Assembly: GCA_012031475.1 (NCBI GenBank)
Contig: JAAUTJ010000179.1
Coordinates: forward strand, 1 to 8,248
Source: Leptolyngbyaceae cyanobacterium SM1_3_5
Lineage (GTDB): Bacteria; Cyanobacteriota; Cyanobacteriia; Elainellales; Elainellaceae
DNA length: 8,248 nucleotides
Reading direction: 5' to 3'
Shown: positions 1 through 6,912 of the stretch, piece after piece
Position numbering within the stretch: position 1 is the first letter of the stretch
How the letters are laid out: each line of letters begins with the position of its first letter
The notes under the pieces: generated by a model
What the model saw: only the letters and a program-made list of their open reading frames with translations
What the model was told of the DNA's origin: nothing
Databases searched by the model: none
Translations under genes and position numbers: made by a program

Positions 1-690
1 GCTCAGCCGGATGTAGCCGACTCGCGTGTTGCCTTCTTCGTTTAGGCTGTAGCGGACGGTCGGCAGTTCAATGCGGGCGCGAACGATCGACAGATCAAAG
101 CTTTCGTTGTCGCGATCGATCCGCAAGGTGATATCGGTTCCGGCTTCACCGCGAATCAGGCTCGACGCTTCTTCGACGCTCATGCCCTGAGTGGAGCGCC
201 CGTCGATCGACAAGATGCGATCGCCGACGCGAATTCCCGCTGCGGCAGCGGGCGAATTGGGAATTGGTTCCACAACCGTCAAATTTCCGGTTTCCTCTTC
301 GGCCTGAAGGCGAATGCCCACGCCCGACAGTTCACCGCGCGTCTGGCGCGTCAGCGCGTCGTACTGCTGCGGGTCCATGAAGCGCGTGTAAGGATCGTTC
401 AGGCGTTCAAGGGCAGTTCGCAGGGCGTCGTAGGCTTCTTCTTGCGAACTGTAGTCGCGATCGAGCAGGTCTTGGCGAATCGCCTGCCAGTCGGTCTGGT
501 TGAACGTGCCATCGACATATTCGCGGTTGACAATTTGCCAAGCTTCATCCAGGACGGCTTTGGGGCTGTCTCGCAGTTCGGCGCGGGCAGAGTGGCTAAA
601 GGTGGGGATCAGCAAAGAGATCGCGGCAGTCGTGGCGATCGCTCCGCTAAACAAAGCGGCTTGCAGCAGACGAGGTTTGGATCGTGTCAT
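1..690 (-). CDS. Carboxyl-terminal processing protease (S41 family, PDZ domain), N-terminal part
   Basis: Secreted serine protease of the CtpA/CtpB/CtpC family, which trims or degrades proteins from the C-terminus in the lumen or periplasm; one cyanobacterial member matures the D1 protein. The start codon is the CAT at 688-690 and 230 codons stay open to the left edge, so the gene is truncated by the window. Residues 1-37 form a Sec-type signal peptide: basic MTRSKPR, a hydrophobic core at about 8-30, and a likely ARA cleavage site at 35-37. The DPYTRFMDP block at 99-107 and the PDZ domain (about 115-205, with GELSGVGIRL and AGIRVGDRILSIDG) are typical of the family; VGYIRLS at 224-230 leads into the protease domain. 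The catalytic Ser/Lys pair lies outside the window. I cannot tell from this part which Ctp paralogue it is. No lesion is seen. It is divergent from ndhF. Confidence 0.93.
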   Translation of the reverse strand, partial: MTRSKPRLLQAALFSGAIATTAAISLLIPTFSHSARAELRDSPKAVLDEAWQIVNREYVDGTFNQTDWQAIRQDLLDRDYSSQEEAYDALRTALERLNDPYTRFMDPQQYDALTRQTRGELSGVGIRLQAEEETGNLTVVEPIPNSPAAAAGIRVGDRILSIDGRSTQGMSVEEASSLIRGEAGTDITLRIDRDNESFDLSIVRARIELPTVRYSLNEEGNTRVGYIRLS

Positions 691-781
691 GAAGCTGATG
701 ACTACAGGAAGGGGATTGAGCAGATGAAGCGAGGCAGCGAACACCAGGGAACAGGGACAAAGCGATGGCAACCATCGAGAG

Positions 782-817
782 CGTCACTAGTATGACCGCT
801 AGACTGGCAAATTTCAA
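782..817 (-). promoter_or_regulatory. Candidate sigma-70-type promoter for the Ctp protease
   Basis: On the minus strand TTGAAA (812-817, five of six matches to the -35 consensus) is followed after exactly 17 bp by CATACT (789-794, four of six matches to the -10). Transcription would begin near 782 and give a leader of about 90 nt before the protease start codon at 690. Orientation, spacing and position all fit; there is no experimental support. Confidence 0.5.
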
Positions 818-1221
818 AGCATCTGAATTAAAGCTTCAAACTCGTTAATTTTGCCCGCAGCAAATTGGTTTGGATGTGCCAGTTTGATCCAGGACAACTA
901 CTGAGTTTTGGCAAGGTTGAAACCGCACTCGATCGATAGAAAACAACACAACTCCAGCCGAAAATGCACCTAAGCTTTCGCTTAATTAACGCTGTTTGAT
1001 TTTGTTGATGGGAAAATAACGCACAAAAATTTAAGGAAGTTTGAACATTCAGGCCGGAAAATCGAAATTTTCGTTAATTCCATAGAGATATCGATCGCTC
1101 ATGTCCCGCTTTACGGCGAGTCGATCGATAGTTCCGATTGTTTTGGTCAAAAGATGAAAAGAATCACCGCGATCGCCTCAAATTCTGCCCTGAGAGAGTG
1201 AAGCTTCTGTGCCGCCTGATC

Positions 1222-1242
1222 CACACTTCGGGAGTAAGTGTG
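1222..1242 (+). promoter_or_regulatory. Stem-loop 60 bp upstream of ndhF
   Basis: CACACTT (1222-1228) and AAGTGTG (1236-1242) form a perfect 7-bp stem around the 7-nt loop CGGGAGT. No T-run follows, so it is not a terminator. It may lie in the ndhF leader RNA or be an operator dyad; the sequence alone does not decide. Confidence 0.3.
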
Positions 1243-1301
1243 TGTCACAATGTAAGCGGTTTTGACAGAGTAAGTAAAGAAATTTGAAGTGGGCGTGAGT
1301 C

Positions 1302-3396
1302 ATGGAATCACTGTACCAGTACGCCTGGATCATCCCCTTTTGCCGTTGGCAGGGGCGATGCTGTTGGGCGTGGGTTTAATTTCGTTTGGTAAAACCACTA
1401 ATCAATTCCGGCGGGCAAGCTCGACCTTTATTGTGTCGATTATGGGCGCAACGATGACGTTTGCGATCGCCCTGCTCTGGAGTCAGATTCAAGGTCACGA
1501 GTCTTACACCCGAATGCTCGACTGGGCAGCGGCAGGAGATTTTCACCTCAGCATGGGCTACACGATCGATCACCTCACCGCTTTGATGCTGGTGATCGTC
1601 ACGACCGTAGCCTTTTGGTGATGATCTACACCGACGGCTACATGGCTCATGACCCTGGCTATGTGCGGTTTTATGCGTATTTGAGTTTATTTAGTTCTTC
1701 AATGCTGGGGCTGGTTGTCAGTCCCAATTTGGTGCAGGTCTACATCTTCTGGGAACTGGTCGGCATGTGTTCCTACCTGCTGATCGGCTTTTGGTACGAT
1801 CGCAAGGCCGCAGCCGATGCCTGCCAAAAGGCGTTCGTCACCAACCGAGTCGGTGACTTTGGCCTGCTGCTCGGTATTTTGGCGCTGTACTGGGCAACCG
1901 GAAGCTTTGAGTTTAACGAGATTGGCGATCGCTCCAGGAACTCGTTCAATCGGGCGCACTCAGCAGCGGACTTGCTGCCCTGTTTGCGATCTTGGTCTTC
2001 CTAGGTCCCGTTGCAAAATCGGCGCAATTTCCTCTCCATGTCTGGCTTCCCGACGCGATGGAAGGTCCTACGCCGATCTCAGCTTTGATTCATGCGGCAA
2101 CGATGGTGGCTGCGGGCGTTTTCCTGATTGCGCGGATGTTCCCCGTGTTTGAGGGACTGCCGAGTGCCATGAACATCATTGCTTGGACGGGCGCAGTGAC
2201 GGCATTTTTGGGGGCGTCGATCGCGATCACGCAAAACGACATCAAGAAAGGTCTGGCCTACTCCACCATGTCCCAACTGGGATACATGGTGATGGCGATG
2301 GGCGTTGGCGCATACAGCGCAGGCATGTTCCACCTGATGACCCATGCCTACTTCAAGGCGATGCTGTTCTTGGGTTCCGGTTCGGTCATTCACGGCATGG
2401 AAGCGGTCGTCGGTCACGATCCCGTTTTGGCGCAGGATATGCGGATGATGGGCGGACTGCGAAAGTATATGCCCGTCACGGCGATCACCTTTTTGATCGG
2501 AACGCTGGCGATTTCGGGAATTCCGCCGTTGCTGGATTCTGGTCGAAGATGAGATTTTAGGCGCGACGTTTGAGTCGAATCCGGCTCTGTGGGGCGTGGG
2601 CTGGCTGACAGCGGGGATCACTGCTTTCTATATGTTCCGCATGTACTTCAGCACGTTTGAAGGCACATTTCGCGGTCAAGACAGCAGCATCAAAAACCAG
2701 CTTAAGACCGAGCAGCTTCAACGCATGGGGTTGGCCTTTGGTCCCGGTGCAATGAATCCGCAAGAGCTAACTGCCGAGATGCCGCCGGAAGCAGACGACC
2801 ACGAAGCCCACGAAGGCCACCACAGCAGCGAACCGCACGAGTCGCCCTTGTCGATGACGCTGCCCTTGATGCTGCTGGCGATTCCCTCAATTTTAATTGG
2901 CTTGGTCGGAACGCCGTTCAACAATTACTTTGAGGAATTCTTGCATCGTCCCTCTGTTGGCACGATCGCATCCCATGTTTCCGAACTGGAAATTCCCTCA
3001 ACGGAATTCAACTGGACGGAATTTCTGGTCATGGGCGGCAGTTCAGTCGGGATCGCCCTGATCGGGATCACGCTGGCCTCGCTGTTCTACCTGCGACACA
3101 AGATTGATGCTGGGGCGATCGCTCACAAAATTGAACCGCTCTATCGGCTTTCGCTCAACAAGTGGTACATCGACGAAATCTACAACAGCGTTTTCGTTCA
3201 AGGTAGCCGCCGTTTAGCGCGTCAGGTCTTGGAAGTGGACGTTCGGATCGTCGATGGTGTCGTCAACCTGGCGGGTTTTGCTACCCTGGTTTCGGGCGAA
3301 GGTCTGAAGTACCTCGAAAATGGCCGAGTCCAGTTTTATGCGCTGATTGTGTTTGGCGCGGTGCTGGGCTTTGTTCTGGTTTCGGGAATCACCTAA
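1302..3396 (+). pseudogene. ndhF: NAD(P)H-quinone oxidoreductase subunit 5 (NdhF1), interrupted by five apparent single-base deletions
   Basis: NdhF1 is the distal antiporter-like proton-pumping subunit of thylakoid NDH-1L, used in respiration and cyclic electron flow around photosystem I. The ATG at 1302 begins MESLYQYAWIIP, the family's N-terminus. The frame then breaks near 1337, 1616, 1932, 2531 and 2548. At each point one extra base in a run (C, T, C, G, G) restores the family sequence. Restored length is 699 residues, normal for NdhF1. Conserved features include WELVG with the TM5 glutamate (about E152), VAKSAQFPLHVWLPDAMEG with the TM7 lysine (about K240), HAATMVAAGVFL, SQLGYMVMA, SGIPPLAGFWSKDE and a C-terminal membrane anchor. 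A soluble loop at about 494-516 is rich in His and acidic residues. No other stop or obvious missense decay is visible, so the lesions look like sequence errors or very recent mutations. A terminator and ndhD follow. Confidence 0.92.
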
Positions 3397-3407
3397 ATTC
3401 CGTTTAG

Positions 3408-3465
3408 AAAAACCTCTTGCCCCGGACTGGAAGCGCGATCGCCCACAGAACAGCAAGAGGTTTTT
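3408..3465 (+). terminator. Rho-independent-type terminator between ndhF and ndhD
   Basis: The 13-nt arms at 3408-3420 and 3453-3465 (AAAAACCTCTTGC and GCAAGAGGTTTTT) are perfectly complementary and separated by a 32-nt loop. The right arm ends in five T and the left begins with five A, so it could act in both directions. It starts 11 nt after the ndhF stop codon and ends 38 nt before the ndhD start. The loop contains a HIP1 site (3435-3442). It may fully terminate or only attenuate ndhF transcription. Confidence 0.7.
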
Positions 3466-3503
3466 CCGCAACTGCCCCCTCGATCGCACAACCGAAATTG
3501 AAT

Positions 3504-5096
3504 ATGGATATTAACAATTTTCCTTGGCTGACTACGATCATTCTGCTGCCAATGCTGGCCGCGCTCGTCGTTCCCTTTATCCCCGACACCGATGGCAAAA
3601 CCGTCCGCTGGTTTGCCCTCGCGATCGGCCTGATTGATTTCTCTTTAATTTCCTACGCTTTCTACACGCAATACGATTTTGCGAATCCGGGAATGCAGCT
3701 TGTCGAGCGCTACACCTGGGTTGAAGCGCTGGATCTCAACTGGTCGGTCGGTGCAGACGGCCTCTCGATGCCGCTGATCATCCTGACTGGATTTATCACT
3801 ACTTTGGCAATGCTGGCCTCTTGGCCTGTGACGCTGAAGCCGAAGCTGTTTTACTGTCTGATGCTGATCATGTACGGCGGACAGATCGGCGTGTTTGCCG
3901 TCCAGGATATGCTCTTGTTTTTCCTGTTCTGGGAACTGGAACTGATCCCGATCTATCTGCTGCTGTCAATTTGGGGCGGCAAAAAGCGGCTGTATGCGGC
4001 CACAAAGTTCATTCTTTACACGGCTGGCGGTTCGCTGTTCATCCTGGTAGCGGCCTTAGCAATGGCGTTTTACGGGGATACCGTGACGTTTGATATGCGA
4101 TCGCTGATCGCCAAAGACTACGCCCTCAACTTCCAGCTTTGGATCTACGCCGCTTTCCTGATCGCGTATGCCGTTAAGCTGCCAATCTTCCCGCTGCACA
4201 CTTGGCTACCCGACGCACACGGCGAAGCAACCGCACCCGTGCATATGCTACTGGCCGGAATTCTGCTGAAGATGGGCGGTTACGCGCTGATTCGGATGAA
4301 CGTCGAAATGCTGCCGGATGCTCACGTTTACTTCGCCCCAATTCTGCTGATTTTGGGGATCGTCAACATCATCTATGCGGCTCTTACGTCCTTCGCCCAG
4401 CGCAACTTGAAGCGGAAAATCGCCTACTCATCGATTTCGCACATGGGCTTCGTGCTGATTGGGATCGCCTCATTCACCGATCTCGGCCTCAGCGGTGCAA
4501 TGCTGCAAATGATTTCGCACGGGCTAATCGGGGCAAGCCTGTTCTTCCTGGTTGGCGCAACCTACGATCGCACCCACACCCTCATCCTTGACGAGATGGG
4601 CGGAGTGGGAAAGCAGATGCCCAAGATCTTCGCGATGTTCACCACCTGCTCCCTCGCCTCACTCGCCCTTCCCGGCATGAGCGGCTTCGTGGCAGAACTG
4701 ATGGTCTTCGTCGGCTTCTCGAATAGCGAAGCCTACAGCCAAACCTTCAAAATCATCGTCGTCTTCTTGGCCGCAGTTGGTGTGATTTTGACGCCGATCT
4801 ATCTCTTGTCGATGCTGCGCGAAATCTTCTACGGGCCAGAAAACAAAGAACTCACCTCACACGAAAAGCTGATCGACGCCGAACCGCGTGAAGTGTTCAT
4901 CATTGCCTGTCTGGTGATTCCGATCGTCGGCATCGGCTTCTATCCGAAGATGATCACGCAAATCTACGACTCGAAGACTTTGGAGATTACCGCTCGTCTG
5001 CAAGATGCTTTGCCCACGCTGGCAGAAAAACGAATCGTTGCTGAACCAATGGCAACGATTCCGCTAACGGCTCCAGTGATTGAATCTAGCCGTTGA
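3504..5096 (+). CDS. ndhD: NAD(P)H-quinone oxidoreductase subunit 4 (NdhD1)
   Basis: NdhD1 is an antiporter-like membrane subunit (NuoM/ND4 homologue) of thylakoid NDH-1L, next to NdhF in the membrane arm. The start ATG at 3504 gives MDINNFPWLT and 530 residues, the usual length; the frame is open upstream to 3417, but that extension would run through the terminator and shows no homology. About 14 hydrophobic segments are visible. Key proton-path residues are present: E144 in LFWELELIP, K225 in AVKLPIFPLHTWLPDAHGEA, K256 in ILLKMGGYAL and E398 in SGFVAELMVF. Other family blocks are KRKIAYSSISHMGFV (303-317) and LASLALPGMSGF (384-395). The gene is intact. It lies 107 bp after ndhF with a terminator between them, so it probably also has its own promoter. 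No Shine-Dalgarno motif is seen. Assignment to the D1 type rests on pairing with ndhF and sequence recall. Confidence 0.96.
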   Translation: MDINNFPWLTTIILLPMLAALVVPFIPDTDGKTVRWFALAIGLIDFSLISYAFYTQYDFANPGMQLVERYTWVEALDLNWSVGADGLSMPLIILTGFITTLAMLASWPVTLKPKLFYCLMLIMYGGQIGVFAVQDMLLFFLFWELELIPIYLLLSIWGGKKRLYAATKFILYTAGGSLFILVAALAMAFYGDTVTFDMRSLIAKDYALNFQLWIYAAFLIAYAVKLPIFPLHTWLPDAHGEATAPVHMLLAGILLKMGGYALIRMNVEMLPDAHVYFAPILLILGIVNIIYAALTSFAQRNLKRKIAYSSISHMGFVLIGIASFTDLGLSGAMLQMISHGLIGASLFFLVGATYDRTHTLILDEMGGVGKQMPKIFAMFTTCSLASLALPGMSGFVAELMVFVGFSNSEAYSQTFKIIVVFLAAVGVILTPIYLLSMLREIFYGPENKELTSHEKLIDAEPREVFIIACLVIPIVGIGFYPKMITQIYDSKTLEITARLQDALPTLAEKRIVAEPMATIPLTAPVIESSR

Positions 5097-5118
5097 TTTC
5101 AACTCCATCAATCTCCTG

Positions 5119-5146
5119 AAGGGCGGCTGCTAGTCGCCCTTTTTAA
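5119..5146 (+). terminator. Rho-independent terminator after ndhD
   Basis: AAGGGCG (5119-5125) pairs with CGCCCTT (5135-5141) around a 9-nt loop, followed by a T-rich tail. It lies 22 nt after the ndhD stop codon and ends about 10 nt before the first possible start of the methyltransferase, so that gene should be transcribed separately. Confidence 0.8.
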
Positions 5147-5156
5147 TTTTGAAAAA

Positions 5157-5945
5157 ATGAGTGGCAGCACAACTATGAGCAAAACGCGGTTCGATGATGT
5201 CTATTACGGTTTGGTTGTTGATGCGTATGAGCTATTTCACCCCGAAGGAAACCTCAAAGATGTGCCTTTCTATGCAGACTTGATACGAGAACGGCCTGGT
5301 CGCGTCTTGGAGTTGATGTGTGGTTCCGGTCGTGTGTTGCTTCCACTTCTCCGACAGGGCTTTACAGTTGATGGCACGGACTCTTCATCCGAGATGCTAG
5401 CCCGCTGCAAATCCAACGCTCAAGCAGAAGAACTAAACCCAGAACTTTATGAGCAATATGCTCACGAACTTGATTTACCTCATCTCTATTACACAATCTT
5501 GTTGACCTATTCTTCATTTGCCCTTCTCACCAGTCGAGACGAGGCGATCGAATCACTCCGCCGTGTTTATGCTCGCTTGGAAGAAGGCGGACAATTTTTA
5601 TTGGATATGGCAATTCCTTGGGTTCAGAATAGTTTTATGTCTGGCGTATGGCAGTTGAGTCGTCAAGGTGTTTTGCCTGATGGCCGTCAGGTTCACGTCA
5701 GTCGCGCAGCTACAGTTGAACAGCTAAACCAAATCGAAACGGTTCATGTTCGATATGATGTTTACGAACAAGGTTGCCTTGTCGAGACTTTGCTCACGCC
5801 GATGAAAATGCGTTTTTATGGAATGCACGAATTAGTTCTTTTGCTGGAGAAGGCAGGCTTTACAAGCATCCAAACTTTTGGCGACTTTCAACAGCGCGAA
5901 GCGCAAGAAGGAAACGGAATTATTACATTCCGCTGCTTTAAATAG
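5157..5945 (+). CDS. Class I SAM-dependent methyltransferase
   Basis: A cytoplasmic S-adenosylmethionine-dependent methyltransferase with the Rossmann-like class I fold; the substrate cannot be deduced. Numbered from the first ATG (262 residues), motif I is VLELMCGSGRV at 50-60, the acidic motif II region is VDGTDSS at 71-77, a motif IV-like strand YTILLTYSSFALL lies at 112-124, and LEEGGQFLLDM at 141-151 is the post-motif hinge and strand. The C-terminal half (FYGMHELVLLLEKAGF, then a terminal beta-hairpin) is typical of this fold. Two starts are possible, 5157 and 5175 (MSKTRFDDVYYG); neither has a Shine-Dalgarno motif. I slightly favour 5175, because 5157 is nearly at the end of the ndhD terminator. 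The gene is intact, stands alone and is visibly more AT-rich in codon choice than ndhD. Together with an ndhD relic downstream, this suggests it came in as an insertion. Confidence 0.88.
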   Translation: MSGSTTMSKTRFDDVYYGLVVDAYELFHPEGNLKDVPFYADLIRERPGRVLELMCGSGRVLLPLLRQGFTVDGTDSSSEMLARCKSNAQAEELNPELYEQYAHELDLPHLYYTILLTYSSFALLTSRDEAIESLRRVYARLEEGGQFLLDMAIPWVQNSFMSGVWQLSRQGVLPDGRQVHVSRAATVEQLNQIETVHVRYDVYEQGCLVETLLTPMKMRFYGMHELVLLLEKAGFTSIQTFGDFQQREAQEGNGIITFRCFK

Positions 5946-6118
5946 CGACGGCAAGAGTTCTAAACAGGGAATTAGTTTAACTATCAAACATTTCTCAAGT
6001 TCAGATTCTCGATCGCCCCTCCCCCCATCAATCAAGCGATCGCTAAAGGCAAGCTTCGATCGTTGCGCCGATCGATCGCGCCAGATTGTCATGCTCATAC
6101 CCAACTTCTAGCCCAAAC

Positions 6119-6163
6119 ACACAAATCTACGACTCGAAGGCGCTAGAAATCACAACTCGTTTG
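6119..6163 (+). pseudogene. Relic of an ndhD 3' end (about 15 codons)
   Basis: These 45 bases match ndhD positions 4956-5000 at 35 of 45 bases, with 18 consecutive identical bases (6122-6139 against 4959-4976). Read in the same frame they give TQIYDSKALEITTRL, against TQIYDSKTLEITARL in NdhD1 (residues 485-499). Six codons differ silently and only two change an amino acid, so this piece diverged while it was still part of a working gene. It has no start and no recognisable homology on either side, so it is a non-functional remnant. The following GCCCTTTTT (6165-6173) resembles the right half of the ndhD terminator, but that match is too short to count on. Confidence 0.75.
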
Positions 6164-6221
6164 TGCCCTTTTTGCTGTTAAAAACCGTTTTGTTGAAGCT
6201 AACAGAAGCAAAACTAAAAAA

Positions 6222-6242
6222 AGATTAGTCAGAGAATAATCT
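6222..6242. repeat. Inverted repeat upstream of the ECF sigma factor
   Basis: AGATTA (6222-6227) and TAATCT (6237-6242) are perfect 6-bp arms around a 9-nt spacer, 69 bp before the sigma-factor start codon. It could be an operator dyad or a weak hairpin; an AT-rich dyad of this size can also occur by chance. Confidence 0.25.
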
Positions 6243-6311
6243 GTCTGCTGCTCTTCCGCTTTTAATGCCTTATCCGTTAGACTGTGTTGCTGCTTCTGCG
6301 TTTTCCTGTTT

Positions 6312-6886
6312 ATGGATTCGCCGCCTGTCGTTCATGAACAATCAACAGATTTAGAGATTTTTTTGGCGATTCAGGCGCAGCAGGTCAAAGCCTTGGATGT
6401 GCTGTACGATCGCTACGGCAAGCTTGTTTACAGCACGGCAATTCAGATCCTTAGCAGCGTTGAAGAAGCCGAAGAGGTGACTCAAGAAGCGTTTCTTCGC
6501 CTTTGGCAGCGCAGCGAAATCTATCAGCCCCAGCGCGGGTCGCTCAGCGGCTTTCTCTTCACATTGACCCGATCGATTGCGATCGATCGGTTGCGATCGC
6601 GCAAGTCCGGCCAAAAAAGCTTCAGCGCATCCAAACCTTCCTGGATGGCGTATTAGACTACAACCCGCCGTTAGAGTTTGTTACAGTGCAAGAACGCGCT
6701 CACCTCGTCCGTGAAGCGCTCAAACAGCTTTCACCCGCCGACCGACAGCTTCTAGAGGCCGCCTACTATCAGGGGCTAAGCCAGTCGGAGATTGCCCAGC
6801 GAGACGGCATCCCGCTGGGCACAATCAAATCCCGCACTCGTGAAGCGCTCAAGAAGCTTCGCGCTGCTCTGAATCACCTGGTTTAA
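6312..6886 (+). pseudogene. ECF-type RNA polymerase sigma factor, one apparent frameshift
   Basis: An extracytoplasmic-function sigma factor that would direct RNA polymerase to a small regulon when its anti-sigma factor releases it. The ATG at 6312 begins MDSPPVVHEQ. Region 2 spans about 27-95, including the EEVTQEAFLRLWQRSEIY block (54-71) that binds core polymerase and the -10 element, and SIAIDRLRSRK. The frame breaks in the A-run at 6613-6618: with seven A instead of six, the protein continues as QKKLQRIQTF into region 4 (about 130-185, LKQLSPADRQLLEAAYYQGLSQSEIAQRDGIPLGTIKSR, a helix-turn-helix for the -35 element) and ends at 6886. The restored length is 191 residues, normal for ECF factors. 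As read, the first frame stops at 6656 without region 4. It is followed after 26 bp by its likely anti-sigma factor. The closest comparison is the SigK group, by context. Confidence 0.9.
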
Positions 6887-6912
6887 CTGCTGATCTTTCA
6901 CCGTCGATCGCC

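Larger units (their letters stand above)
691..1301. other. Divergent intergenic region between ctp and ndhF
   Basis: This 611-bp stretch has no convincing gene on either strand; the only open frames are very short or extend antisense to the protease. It is more AT-rich than its surroundings, especially at 815-1080, and includes a TTAATTAA palindrome near 983-990. It must hold the promoters of both flanking genes, but only the protease promoter is recognisable. Two small inverted repeats occur: GAAAAT/ATTTTC (1057-1072, 4-nt loop) and CACACTT/AAGTGTG (1222-1242). No tRNA, riboswitch or CRISPR repeat was recognised. Confidence 0.6.
5946..6311. other. Non-coding region between methyltransferase and ECF sigma factor
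   Basis: No gene is supported in these 366 bp. The first part has a C-rich tract (about 6015-6026) and dense GATCG repeats at 6010-6080, including one HIP1 site. An ndhD relic occupies 6119-6163. The rest is AT-rich and must contain the promoter of the sigma-factor locus, but no -35/-10 pair stands out. A small dyad AGATTA/TAATCT lies at 6222-6242. Confidence 0.6.

Noticed and set aside
442..795. Plus-strand open frame antisense to the Ctp protease
   Set aside because: It lies almost wholly opposite a clearly coding sequence, and its translation has no recognisable domain.
895..960. Short open frame of about 21 codons in the ctp-ndhF gap
   Set aside because: No ribosome binding site, no recognisable content and a length expected by chance.
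1239..1250. TGTGTGTCACA as a cAMP-receptor (SyCRP1) site
   Set aside because: The half-sites do not have the TGTGA-N6-TCACA spacing.
1262..1290. TTGACA as the -35 of an ndhF promoter
   Set aside because: With 17-bp spacing the -10 would be TGAAGT, a poor match, leaving only about 5 nt before the start codon.
1302..2553. Programmed ribosomal frameshifting in ndhF
   Set aside because: Five separate shifts would be needed, at sites without typical slippery heptamers and in a gene not known for this. Missing bases explain all five.
3417..3503. Longer N-terminus for NdhD starting at 3417
   Set aside because: The extra 29 codons pass through most of the perfect hairpin terminator and resemble no NdhD; the ATG at 3504 gives the standard N-terminus.
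4202..4591. Second-frame open reading frame within ndhD
   Set aside because: Arg-rich low-meaning translation in an alternative frame of a well-conserved gene; a codon-bias shadow.
6105..6118. Extension of the ndhD relic upstream through CTTCTAGCCCAAAC (resembling the codons for FYPK)
   Set aside because: The spacing to the relic differs from ndhD by a number of bases that is not a multiple of three and the match is short, so homology there is not secure.
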